64,000 nt of DNA from Diadema setosum (lineage: Eukaryota; Echinodermata; Echinoidea; Diadematoida; Diadematidae). The stretch lies in contig CM067059.1 in assembly GCA_033980235.1 (NCBI GenBank), positions 15,572,100 through 15,636,099 of the forward strand, given 5' to 3'. Position 1 is the stretch's first letter. The number at the start of each line of letters is the position of its first letter. Positions 46,790 through 57,258 of the stretch are shown here, one piece after another. Both the position numbers and the translations under genes were made by a program. The notes beneath the pieces are model-generated. The model saw only the letters and a program-made list of their open reading frames with translations, was not told the DNA's origin and did no database searches.

Positions 46790-47830
46790 GGCTACAAACG
46801 GCAGCTTTTGGACTGTAAAATGTCAAAATTTTCAAGCTCGCTCGCTTCGCTTGCTCGCATCCAGCAGTTGAGCACAATGCGCCTCCCCCTTAATTTCTAA
46901 AGCGAAAAACATAGCTACGACGGCAGTTGTTGGACTCTAGAATGTCAAAATTTTCAAGCTCGCTTGCTTCGCTCGCTCGCATTGAATCGTTATGCCATTC
47001 TCCTAATGTTGCTGACAGTAATTGCCAGTAGTTGCGCCCGATGCCCCCACCCCTTAATTTCCAAAGCGAAAAATGAATATAGCTACAAACGGGAGTTTTG
47101 GGACTGTAAAATGTCAAAGTTTTCAAGCTCGCTCGCTTCGCTCGCTCGCATTGAATCGTTATGCCACTCTCCTAATGTTGCTGCCAGTAATTGCCAGCAG
47201 TTGCGCCCGATGCTCCCCCCCCCCTTAATTTCCAAAGCGAAAGGTATAGCTACTAAACGGGAGTTTTTGGACTGTAACATGTCAAAATTTTCAAGCTCGC
47301 TCGCTTCGCTCGCTCGCATTCAATCGTTATGCCACTCTCCTAACGTTGCTGCCAGTAATTGCCAGCAGTTGCGCCCGATGCCCCCCTTAATTTCCAAAGC
47401 GAAAGATATAACTACAAACGGTAGTTTTTGAACTGTAAAATGTCAAAATTCTCAAGCTCGCTCGCTTTGCTCGCTCGCATTCAATCGTTATGCCATTCTC
47501 CTAATGTTGCTGCCAGTAATTGCCAGCAGTTGCGCCCGATGCGCCGCCCCATTAATTTCCAAAGTGAAAGATATAGCTACAAACCCCAGTTTGGGACTGT
47601 AGAATGTCAACATTTTCAAGCTTGCTCGCTTCGCTCGCTTGCATTGAATCGTTATGCCATTCTCCTGATGTTGCTGCCAATAATTGCCAGCAGTTGCGCC
47701 CGATGCGCCCCCATTTATTTCCAAAGCGAAATATATAGCTGCAATTAAAACTCCAGTTTTGGAACTTTAGAATATCAAAATTTTCAAGCTCGCTCGCTTC
47801 GCTCGCTCGCATTTTATTGTTATGCCATTC
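46790..47830 (+). repeat. Seven-unit tandem array inside the hAT-like element
   Basis: Core word tgtcaaaattttcaagctcg plus ctcgcttcgctcgctcgcat starts at 46821, 46943, 47112, 47280, 47441, 47605 and 47773. The periods are 122, 169, 168, 161, 164 and 168. Each full unit also has aatgttgctgccagtaattg, ccagcagttgcgcccgatg and a C tract. In one plus frame most units read MSKFSSSLASLARI. The frame is kept within units but broken between some of them. Confidence 0.88.
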
Positions 47831-48063
47831 ACCTTATGTTGCTGACGGTATATAATTTGTCGATCGTTTCACACCGTCATTCCATAATCCATGTAAGGAA
47901 AACTTACAATGTTCCTCAATGACTGTGTTGTTGAATGTATCACATTCCGTAATGTATTGTAGTCCCATTATTGCTCACGCACACACGCACTTTAAGCATA
48001 CAGACCGTCTAAAATTACTTTATGGTGCCCCCCCCCCATGTTTCGACCCACCGTACGCCACTT

Positions 48064-48064
<1 letters not shown>

Positions 48065-48110
<46 letters not shown>

Positions 48111-48159
48111 TATACATGTATATTATATATATATATATAAAATATATATACATGTATAT

Positions 48160-48190
<31 letters not shown>

Positions 48191-48191
48191 G

Positions 48192-48248
<57 letters not shown>

Positions 48249-48250
48249 GA
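48065..48250. repeat. TA microsatellite with gt repeat
   Basis: About 185 bp of ta repeats interrupted by aaatatatatacatgtatat phrases, followed by gtgtgcgtgtgtgtgtgtg to about 48275. It lies inside the hAT-like element. Confidence 0.9.
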
Positions 48251-48281
<31 letters not shown>

Positions 48282-48712
48282 ATATTGTGTAACATATGCA
48301 TGGTCTAATCTTGAGCCCCCTCCAATGTTTGCCCCCCCCCCCCCCCCAATCCAAAACTGCTTCCGGCGCGCCTGGTTCTGTAAATATTACACGAATTATA
48401 CGTGATGAGTGTGGATAAAGGAAATCATCCGGGGAAAAAAAAAAATATATGGCATTTTTCGTTCCCTTGAAAAACGAAATAACGTGGCTCCTTATATATT
48501 TTTGCGTAATTGTTTCTTACAATATAACATTGCTATAAATCTCCTTGATTAAACCGCGCGTCTTTTCTTAATTTTCTTTCCTCTTTCCTTACCTGGTAAA
48601 ACAAGATGTTACATTTTTGTCTTTGAATAGTGATTGCTTCATTATTTTTTTTTTAATTGAAGCTGTGTATACTTAATTTTTTTTATATTCGTATTCTGAC
48701 AATTCGACTTGA

Positions 48713-49238
48713 TACTCTCTAAAAAAAATCGAGTGAAAATTTTCACTCTAAAAAGAGTGAATACAAAAAAGAGTGAATTTCGAGTGAAATTGGAGTGAAT
48801 TTTGAGTGAAAATGCTCATTTTCACTCATTTTGGAGTGACGTCAGGGATCACTCGAAGATTTTGGAGTGATCCCTGACGTCACTCCAAAATGAGTGAAAA
48901 TGAACATTTTCACTCAAAATTCACTCCAATTAAAATGCTCATTTTCACTCATTTTGGAGTGACGTCAGGGATCACTCGAAGATTTTGGAGTGATCCCTGA
49001 CGTCACTCCAAAATGAGTGAAAATGAACATTTTCACTCAAAATTCACTCCAATTAAAATGCTCATTTTCACTCATTTTGGAGTGACGTCAGGGATCACTC
49101 GAAGATTTTGGAGTGATCCCTGACGTCACTCCAAAATGAGTGAAAATGAACATTTTCACTCAAAATTCACTCCAATTTCACTCGAAATTCACTCTTTTTT
49201 GTATTCACTCTTTTAAGAGTGAATTTTTTTAGAGAGTA
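48713..49238. mobile_element. Fold-back element 'gagtga', amplified-core copy
   Basis: Same TA-bordered ends as 42868-43166 (CTCTCTAAAA and TTTTTTAGAGAG). The palindromic centre is present three times as a direct repeat with a period of exactly 123 bp (unit starts 48811, 48934, 49057). Each unit is itself a palindrome containing ttttggagtgacgtcaggga and its inverse. The outer arms match those of the simple copy. Confidence 0.9.
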
Positions 49239-50340
49239 TATACAAGGAGGATTATTGCATATCAAATATCAAATTCTTATCAACCCTAATTATTATCTTT
49301 TCCCCCACATCATTATTTTTACGCACCTTACCAAAAAGTGATGTGTATACAATCATAATTTATGTTTTTGTCGAAAAATGGAAAAAAAAAAAATGAAATT
49401 GAATAATCGTGTATACTGAGCGGTAAAGCAAAATACAATACGTGCACAAATACATTGAAGGGCCTAACAGCTATAATAGTGCTGAGCTAGTGGTCGTGTA
49501 CCCATAAGCGCTGGGCTTGGTATTTAGAGCCAAAAGATACACATGATCCATATTGAGTACACGTGCAAACGTTCATCTGACGTGAGTCGTCTGTGTTTTT
49601 AATATGTGTCTTCAAGACAACATACCAGACAATGAACCAAAGACACGCATCATCCGACATTAACACGTTACACGTTTTTTCATACTCTTTGATTTCAAAG
49701 TTTACATATAGCAAAACGTTCATCTTGAATGTATGCAAAATATTCTGTAATGTGCAATCAACAATAATCAAAACAAACCCTCCCCCATGGGGTGACCATT
49801 GTACGTATGTTTCATGAACCACGGACTTTATGTATTCTAAACGTTAATGAAATTAGCAAGACAGTAAAATACACATCAAACAACAATGTTGAACCAGGAA
49901 GGGGGAAGAGACTTTCAAATTACAGTACTAGTATACTTTTCCTAAACTAGAACTGCAATCGAGAGTGCGATCACCTGACAACCTTTCTTGCCAAGAGCGG
50001 TTAATCACAAGGACAGTGGTGTGATCATAGATTTAATAAAGCATACAGTTGTGTTCAGCATTGTTTGCTGATCATTATACCATCTTAATTATACACGTGT
50101 AGTTACGTCCTGCTTGTGGATAGATTGCAAGTGTTTCGAAAAAAAAAAAAAAAAAAAAAAAAAAAACATAGCGCTATGCGCTCTTAGTAGATTCTCCTAT
50201 CCTTGAAATTTGCCCGACCAGACGCCGTGATGTACAGCGACATGGCCAGGCTGTGTATAGATTACCTTGAAATGTGATTTGTTATGTTGATTGTTTGTAT
50301 TATTACAGGAAAGTGACAATTGATTTCTAAATTCCAAAGG
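49239..50340. other. Non-coding upstream region
   Basis: No element ends were recognised. An A30 run lies at 50139-50166. Confidence 0.4.
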
Positions 50341-50348
50341 TCTGTGTG

Positions 50349-50356
50349 TATAAAGG
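50349..50356 (+). promoter_or_regulatory. TATA-like box upstream of the dehydrogenase gene
   Basis: TATAAAGG sits 50 bases before the short upstream ORF, followed by a CpG-rich stretch (gacgagacgaagtcgccgcc) at 50406-50445. This is a plausible core promoter with transcription starting near 50380. It is about 300 bases before the coding start. Confidence 0.45.
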
Positions 50357-50398
50357 CTGGTTTCCGGACCCTTTACCAACTGTACTCCATTTACCAAA

Positions 50399-50449
50399 AT
50401 GCACGGTGACGAGACGAAGTCGCCGCCCGTTCGGCAGCGGCGAAGGTAA
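50399..50449 (+). CDS. Short upstream ORF, 16 codons
   Basis: ATG in context aaaATGc, reading MHGDETKSPPVRQRRR before TAA. It lies between the TATA-like box and the main start. A GAAG/GTAAAG donor at 50446 and a pyrimidine-rich acceptor ending at 50521 could remove a 76-base intron; splicing would extend the uORF by two codons before a stop. If it is in the mRNA it could lower translation of the main ORF. This is inference. Confidence 0.3.
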   Translation: MHGDETKSPPVRQRRR

Positions 50450-50656
50450 AGCCACAGAACTCTGTGTAAGAGTTCTGTGGGTAAAGCTAAACCTGCTACA
50501 GTGTACTTCTTTTGTCGTTAGAGGGCGTTAAACTATGGGAAGGAAATTGTAGTGGGAAATACCCGTTTATGTTGCGTGCGCTTGCATGTATGCCACATTG
50601 CCTTTCAAATTTGAACTTTGTATATTCAAAAAGGCTACTTAATAAGTTGAGCAATA

Positions 50657-51673
50657 ATGGGTATGGGCGCCAGTAGCAGCCTTGACGAGGGCAAATTTAG
50701 TTCTCCAAGCAGCTCTCAGCTGTGGACTGTCGCAGGTGTTGCTGTGAGTACAGGGTTGCTGATGTACATCAAGTTGAGGTTCAGGGGCAGTGCTTGTCAG
50801 AGTACTGCCAAACTCACGGGCAAGACTGCTCTGGTGACGGGTGCGAACACAGGCATCGGAAAGGAAACTGCAGCCGACTTTGCAAAGAGGGATGCCCGCG
50901 TCATTCTCGCATGTCGTGATGTCGAGAAGGGCAAGCAGGCTGTGGAGCACATCAGGAAACAGACGACTGGTGGAGAGCTAATTGTCATGAAGCTTGATTT
51001 AGCTTCACTTGCATCTGTGAACAGCTTCTGCGACAAGTTCCTGGATGAGATAGATAGACTAGATATTCTTGTCAACAATGCCGGTGTCTTCCAGACCCCC
51101 TACCAGAAGACCGTAGATGGTTTTGAATTGCAGTTTGGAGTCAACCATCTTGGCCATTTCTTGCTCACAAACAGACTGTTAGATCTTCTGAGGAAGTCTG
51201 CACCTTCACGTATTGTCATTGTGTCCTCATCATTGCATAAAAGGGGGAAACTTGATTTCTCGAAACTCAACCCCAGTGAAGAAGATTACAACAAGGCAAA
51301 AGCGTATGCTGATAGCAAACTGGCCAATGTGCTGTTTGGGCAGGAACTGAGCAGGCGCCTCCATGGTTCTGGCATCACCACCTACACCCTGCATCCAGGT
51401 GTGATCAACACAGAGCTTGGACGGTATCTCGGTTTCTCTACATTATTTTGGGCAGCAACTTATCCCCTGCGCTGGTTGTTGCTGAAATCTCCGTGGTACG
51501 GTGCCCAGACGACTATTCACTGCTCTGTTTCAGAGGAGTTGGTGAATGTTACCGGGAGATACTACGGAGACTGCAAGGAGAAGCCGTACCCTGAAGTGAA
51601 AGGAGCAGATGATGCGGTTGCTAGGAAATTGTGGGAAGTGAGTGAAAGGATGACAGGACTGACAGCAAACTGA
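50657..51673 (+). CDS. Retinol dehydrogenase 11-14-like short-chain dehydrogenase
   Basis: A 338-residue NAD(P)-dependent oxidoreductase of the classical SDR fold, complete in one exon. A hydrophobic segment at residues 22-38 (LWTVAGVAVSTGLLMYI) is probably the N-terminal membrane anchor, as in RDH11-14. The cofactor motif TGANTGIG is at 61-68, NNAG at 140-143, the catalytic Ser in VSSS at 189-192, and the YxxxK pair Tyr217 and Lys221. ACRD at 85-88 after the second beta-strand favours NADP(H), as usual in this group. The stretch FQTPYQKTVDGFELQFGVNH with GHFLLTNRLLDLL is close to vertebrate RDH14. Such enzymes reduce or oxidise retinal/retinol or lipid aldehydes; the substrate cannot be read from sequence. 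The start ATG (MGMGASSS) gives the normal length of about 336. A single exon could mean an ancestral structure or an old retrocopy. AATAAA sites follow at 52226 and 54188. Confidence 0.96.
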   Translation: MGMGASSSLDEGKFSSPSSSQLWTVAGVAVSTGLLMYIKLRFRGSACQSTAKLTGKTALVTGANTGIGKETAADFAKRDARVILACRDVEKGKQAVEHIRKQTTGGELIVMKLDLASLASVNSFCDKFLDEIDRLDILVNNAGVFQTPYQKTVDGFELQFGVNHLGHFLLTNRLLDLLRKSAPSRIVIVSSSLHKRGKLDFSKLNPSEEDYNKAKAYADSKLANVLFGQELSRRLHGSGITTYTLHPGVINTELGRYLGFSTLFWAATYPLRWLLLKSPWYGAQTTIHCSVSEELVNVTGRYYGDCKEKPYPEVKGADDAVARKLWEVSERMTGLTAN

Positions 51674-51874
51674 GATGAATGGGTGCCTAATAATGATGAA
51701 CAGTATTAATTATGCTAATTTGATGTTTTTACACACTGCCTTATATTCAATTACATAACAGAAAGTGATCATATTAGCACCACATACATATATACAGTCA
51801 TTAACAAACTTTTTTTTTAATGATTTCTTGATCAACTTCTGTATTTTGCATGCACAAGAAGGTATGATGAAAAT
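51674..51874 (+). other. 3' UTR start of the dehydrogenase gene
   Basis: Non-coding sequence directly after the stop. Possible polyadenylation signals AATAAA are at 52226-52231 and, followed by a GT-rich stretch, at 54188-54193. If the distal one is used, two MITEs are part of the 3' UTR. Confidence 0.4.
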
Positions 51875-52019
51875 TTGACCGAAAGATCGGTCTGTATCTG
51901 TCCGTCGGGGAATGTTCCGCGGAGACTAGGTCTGGCTTCACGGATCCCCTCCATATACAAGGACAGCGTTAATGGCAAAATATAACAGAGTCCTCCGGAC
52001 AGACGGATCTTTCTGTCTA
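51875..52019. mobile_element. MITE family 5 copy with 9-bp TSD
   Basis: A 145-bp element between GATGAAAAT repeats at 51866-51874 and 52020-52028. It begins ttgaccgaaagatcggtctg and ends cggacagacggatctttctg plus tcta. It is the opposite orientation of the copy at 39771. The independent 9-bp duplications agree in length. Confidence 0.78.
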
Positions 52020-52641
52020 GATGAAAATATGCATGCAATCAACATAGGTAAAGATTTGAAGAATTAAATACATAGTTCAATTTCAAATTTCGTTGTGCTA
52101 GTGATGCTAGATTGTAAATTGACTAAATTGAATCTCACAGTACAGTCAACCTTGCCTAAGTTAAATCTATTTGGACTGAAGAAATAGCTTTGACATAGAG
52201 AAAATGTTTACTTATGAGGGATTAAAATAAATAGAATGTAAAAAGAAGAGGACAGTATCAAAAGTTCCTTGACATACTTTGGAGGTAGTGGAAGGTACAG
52301 GCTGATATTTTTGCACCGAGAGGGGAATGAAGTAACCAAAAGGGTGATTTGCAAGTTATGAACTTAATTTTGGGAACTGGTAATCAAGCTTTAAAAGTAC
52401 TAGTTTGGAATACCAGATATGGTGCAAGTTGGTCAAATTGGCACTGGTAATGTTAGGGCATCCACTGGTACCGGTATTTTAAACTGGGGTTGTAACATGT
52501 AGGGATAGTGCTGCCTTGAGCTCCACGTATCTAACTTGTGTAGCAACTTGTTTTCTAATGGAAACACTGTAAAGAATGGAATGTATGATGCATGTAGTGT
52601 GATCCTGACAGCAGCTTTTCAGATATAGGTGTCATTTCATA
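52020..52641. other. Non-coding
   Basis: At 52144 a half-element begins cagtcaaccttgcctaagtt, resembling one end of the MITE at 55166. No matching right end was found. Confidence 0.4.
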
Positions 52642-53423
52642 AAGGCCCGGTCCCACTGCACTTACGGATGCAAAGAGGATGTAAAACGTAAAAAAAATCT
52701 TGCCATCCGTTGGAAAACGCTACGCATCCGCTGTGTACTCATCGCATACGTGTTTCATACGCTCTATCCATCGAGCATCCGTCCACTGCGATTTCATCTG
52801 CGCAAAAAGTTTTAAGCTGCTTAAAACTTTTAGAACAGATGAACTTTCCGCCGTGTACGATGTAAATCCACGACATACGAGCAACAAACGTTGTATGTCA
52901 ATTATCATCCCTTAAACGTCCGTTGTATCCTCTCTGCATCCTCTGGGCATCCTCGCAACTCACATCCGCTGCAGCTGAAAATGGAAAGAGGGAGGAAAGA
53001 TATGGTACATGGAACATCCTACATCGTTAATAGCACGGAAATAGAAAGGATGTAAGCGTATGCATCTCGTATATAAAGTATTTAGAATGGAGAAAGCGTC
53101 TGTTTCTGTTAGGCGTACGTGATGCATCTGCTTCATCCGCCCTGCATCCGCTCTGCATCCGCTCTTTCCGCTATGCGTCCGTTTCGCAATTATCTCTGGT
53201 TACCCCTTCAGAGCTGTCATCCCCTTCCGATGAACATCCGTTTAACATCCTTGCTACATACTACCCATGTCCATTCTTTTTTGTTCTATTTTTGCCAATT
53301 TTTGCCAATTCTGTCAATTTCTGGAGCGGATGAAAGCGGATGGAGCCATCCCCGAAATTTTGCTCGTCCGCCGTGTCCTTTCTGCATACGTTTTGTGTCC
53401 ATCGGCCAGTGGGGCCGGGCCTT
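52642..53423. mobile_element. 782-bp element with AAGGCCCGG termini
   Basis: Ends AAGGCCCGGTCCCACTG and CAGTGGGGCCGGGCCTT are inverted and bordered by TA. The interior is unusual: the word gcatccg and its variants (cgcatccgctg, gagcatccgtcc, ctgcatccgctc, tatgcgtccg) recur more than a dozen times in both halves. The centre has aagttttaagctgcttaaaactttt, a perfect short palindrome. No transposase is present. Confidence 0.72.
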
Positions 53424-55165
53424 TAGGGTTGCAGTTGACACTTAAAAACAGAAAAATTCATGCAAGTCTGTGAATGATTGACTGATGTGCTGTTAGTATG
53501 TATCGTTGTGTTTGATTTAACTGGCATTGTTGATAGCACATTCTGTGCAGTGGTACCATGGTTGTTGTATGAACAGATGCACTCTAAAAACAACCAACCA
53601 AATAATCAACACGCACACATGAAATAGGAGAAATGCAATTGTTTTTTTCTTGTGAATTTGAAATGTTCATGATCCTTGAATTGTGGATTGTAAAGTGTGT
53701 GGAATGGAGCTTACAGTGTCAATATTTCTGAAATTTGTAATGCTGAAATATTGTAATGCATGAATTATAATTACATGTAGTTGAATTATCAGATGTGCTG
53801 GTTAAAAAAAAAAAAAAAAATAAGCAATGACTCCACAAGTGTAATATCAGGCAAGTCATCAATTAAAGTTGCAATAAGGGGCAAACATTTTCAAAAGGAA
53901 AACAGTGCACGGTTATCTTGGATGGATGATATTTGTACTCCAGAATGAACTTTGTTGATCATGGACACTGACTATTCATGTACAGTTTGAAAAATGATGA
54001 TCTCATGGGGCTTACACTGTATCTGTGTTTGTTTATACATGTATTTTATATGTTTGGAGACTCATGGATATGTGCATATGAACAAATTTGAAATATCCCC
54101 CCCCCCCCCCCATCGTCTGCTTTATTCTGTTGGCCTGCAATACAAAAAAATGGTTACCATGATGAACAAGTTGGTCATGCCATTGTCAATAAAGTGATGA
54201 TGAGTGTACAGTCTACATGTAGCACTGTACTGGAGAACTGTTGTAACAATGGAACTACATATTTGTATAATGTACAATGTACAATATGTACGACATTGTA
54301 GGTCCATTTTATACATGTATAACCAGTGGGGGGGGGGGGGGAAGAAAGAATAAGAATGCACTTCATAAGAATTGATTGTCCCAAGGAGGTACCTCCTTAC
54401 ACAAAAGAGCTTGTTGTGTGTTATTACAGTAGATACATTGTACACTTGTATGACTGAGCACTGTAAATAGTCTATTTCTGCCATGTTAGTGCTTCTCTCA
54501 CCTATCTTTTGTTAGCTTGCTTTGATATTTTAGGAGAGTACTATTGAGAATGTCACATGGTGAAGCCGTACAATCTGCACGATCACTATCGTGGTACATA
54601 GAGTGGATGAGCAATGCGAATGTCTGAAAAATATTAATTGCATGTGCGGGAAGATGTAAAAACACCATTTCATGAGCTGAACTTCTCAAATTAAATTGAA
54701 AATGAGACAACTGCATTGAAGTGTTTATTAAATAGAGTCTTTATTTGAGTAAAAAACAACAAATTTTTGCATTTGATATGTTAATGTTAATTTTCATACA
54801 CATTTATCACCACACACACACATGCACACCTATCATATACGTATAGTCATAAATTAAGAATTAACAATCGATATACAGTTTGTACATGCTGTATACATAT
54901 ACTTTGCTATCTAGAAGTCAGTCAGTGCTTCCAAATTAAGGAATTCCCATAGTGATTGGGATGAATGGGCTGGTTAGGACACTGCAAAAACACAGCTGTT
55001 GTTAAGCTGTGCATAAGCTGATCATTCAGAAATTTAGACAAATTATTTTGGAAAATACAATACATCCACTGTTTACAGAGTAATAGAATAGAACATGAAA
55101 TCATCCTTCAATTATGTACTTCTGCCAAGATTGAATTTATGCCTTCACAAAACAAAGTAAACATA
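53424..55165. other. Non-coding
   Basis: C14 and G14 tracts at about 54097-54110 and 54329-54342, an A18 run at 53803-53820, and a ca repeat at 54815-54830. No exon with acceptable borders. Confidence 0.4.
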
Positions 55166-55298
55166 CGGTCAACCTTGCTTTAGTCAACCTCGCGTAAGTC
55201 GAATAATTATTTCAGTCGAAGTCCTCTTTATATTCTATTATCTAAGTTGAAGCTACTTCTTCAATTCAAATAGATTTCAACTTGGGCAAGGTTGACTG
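55166..55298. mobile_element. 133-bp MITE, TA target
   Basis: Ends CGGTCAACCTTGCTTTAGTC and, inverted, aacttgggcaaggttgactg, bordered by TA. The termini resemble the cAGTcaAacCT pattern of the element at 61585, so a pogo-like origin is likely. Confidence 0.7.
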
Positions 55299-56455
55299 TA
55301 TGTTGGACTTTTTTCATCAAGAAAACAATGGCAGATACATTAGTAACACTGCAATTCTATCAATGTATGGAGTAAAACTAAATGAATGGGTGAAGTATCA
55401 TCAGCATTTGGACATGAAATAAGACATGGAATATTAAATCTTGTCTGTTTTCAAGACAGGGTGGCATAAATAACAATATACATACATGTATAAGTCATAA
55501 CCACATTATGTAAAGTAATGTAAGTGATGATGTCCTTGTCTCATAAGTCTCCTAATTATCTGTACAATGTATGTGTACACAAATAGTGTTCACCAACTCG
55601 CATCATTTGGAAAGATTAATACAGATTTGCATCTAACTGGTGCTAAATGTACTGTGTATTATCAAAAACTTATGCTTGCAATGTGAACTTTAACGAGATG
55701 GGGAAGTACTGTAGTTCCATTATTCACCCAAAACAAAAGTTTTTTTTTTTTCATATCTCTGTGTTCCAGCTAGTGATAGCATTATCACTGATCTTATTTC
55801 CACATGTACGCGTAGTTAAGACAATTTTTACTGTTTGTGAAACAAAAATAGTCAAAGACTGTGAAATTTCATACAAATTTCTTGTCGCTAGTGTGGTTTG
55901 AATGAAAATTAATGGTTCTGTTTGATTTTACTCAAGATATTTACTATAAAGTTAATTTGAACAAGGAGTGGAATGCATTTGAGCAATCAATAAGGGACAG
56001 TTTTCTAACAAGAATTGTAGTACAGTAACATACAACAAAGTGCTATACCAATAAAAGTACATGAGGTTTTGGCAAAATAATGTGCACCTTATTAAAGCCC
56101 TGGCAGCATGGGGAAACATGAGTGGTCCAATTGAATTTGCTGCCCACCATGGGCATTCAAATAGCACCCTTTGGCGATGTGTCGGCAAATACGTGCATGG
56201 CAGCGTACGCTCATCAGTAACGGTAGACTGCAGAGGAGATTCTCTGGCTGTGTGTGAACATACATAGGGATCAGGGATAAAGCTGTACACAGCTCACTAT
56301 GCCATGGGGATTCTTAAATACGTCTAAGCAGGGCTGCACACTAACTCATTTTATTTTATATACCTCATAAGTGAGATTCGTATCACTGATTGGTCAAAAG
56401 TATATCACGTGACAAGGTGTAGTCCCGTCTATCTTGCCTTAGGGTTTTCATGTAA
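55299..56455. other. Non-coding
   Basis: No supported exon or element. The region after 56400 becomes CpG-rich. Confidence 0.4.
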
Positions 56456-56543
56456 GTGATAGAAAGGCAAAACCCTCGTGATAGAAAGGCAAACCCCTCG
56501 TGATAGAAAGGCAAAACCCTCGTAATAGAATTCGTAAACCCTC
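56456..56543 (+). repeat. 22-bp tandem repeat, four units
   Basis: gtgatagaaaggcaaaaccc plus tc repeats at 56456, 56478, 56500 and 56522 with a constant 22-bp period. The first three are nearly identical and the fourth is diverged (gtaatagaattcgtaaaccc). It lies at the edge of a CpG-rich stretch (56540-57000). Confidence 0.9.
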
Positions 56544-57070
56544 CGCGACTTTTGTACACATAACAAGTACACTAGACTTCGCGCGCGGTGTCCGCAACCC
56601 CTCCACCCACCCAAGGACGTTCACTACGCGCATCGTATAAACACATGCAAAATCATCGCACTAGCGCACAGCAGGCATACGTTTACGTGGCATGGTGATC
56701 GAGCGCTCCTCTGTGGTTTGAAGTGAGCTGGATCAAAGATCGTACACTTTGCAATTAGAATTTCTTAGGATCCCGAAGCAGAGACAAATCTCAGCATGTT
56801 GAAAATATTGAATTAAAAACACGAGCGACGGGAAACTGGATGTATACTGTAATCTTCTGCCAAGATTTTATCAGGAGCTCGCTGAAGGCCGTGTGACTGT
56901 GAGTGAGTACAATCTACCGTGCGTACTGGGTAGTACGAAATGCACGAAAAACCATGCCAGCAAGCGCAGGCTGTGGCCTGATTTTAGGGCTAACGTTTAG
57001 GCCTAACAGTTAGAATTTACTTCTTATTTGCCTAGCCCTAGATCTTGGTTAAGTCTTAAACGATGAGGTA

Positions 57071-57258
57071 TATAAAACAAATATTAACTGCTCTGTATTC
57101 GGATGATGGTGCAAATTATCACTCCCTCGGTGGTTTTCATACCGACCCTTCCATCACCCCTCGGCTAACGCCTCGGGGTGATAGAAGGGTCGGTATGAAA
57201 AGCACCTCGGGAATGATAATTTCCACCATCATCCTCATGAGCAGTCAATATTTGTATA
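57071..57258. mobile_element. 188-bp hairpin element
   Basis: The arms run from tataaaacaaatattaactg and ctctgtattcggatgatggt on the left to the inverse on the right (ccaccatcatcctcatgagc, agtcaatatttgtata). Centrally, taccgacccttccatcaccc pairs with gggtgatagaagggtcggta around a loop ctaacg. It folds as a single long stem. Confidence 0.78.

Larger units (their letters stand above)
46573..48374. mobile_element. hAT-like non-autonomous element, 1.8 kb
   Basis: An 8-bp duplication GTTCTGTA lies at 46565-46572 and 48375-48382. The ends are CATAGGCGCCGGAAG on the left and, on the reverse strand, CAGGCGCGCCGGAAG on the right. The last ten bases are identical and both ends start with CA, as in hAT elements. 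Each end is followed by long G or C tracts and an aatccaaaa word in inverted arrangement. The inside holds a seven-unit tandem array, a 180-bp TA repeat and gt/ca repeats, but no transposase. P elements also make 8-bp duplications, so hAT is likely but not certain. Confidence 0.78.

Noticed and set aside
46964..47748. Long overlapping frames in both strands (SSSLASLARI and EASELENFD peptides)
   Set aside because: They come from the tandem array in the hAT-like element, are broken between units and lack a start region.
46790..47830. CRISPR-like array
   Set aside because: Units of 122-169 bp diverge throughout with no short repeat/unique spacer alternation, and the DNA is eukaryotic.
47992..48354. 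Frames made of Tyr-Ile repeats
   Set aside because: Direct translation of the TA microsatellite.
50639..51078. Minus-strand frames over the dehydrogenase
   Set aside because: Shadows of the plus-strand SDR gene, whose motifs are unambiguous.
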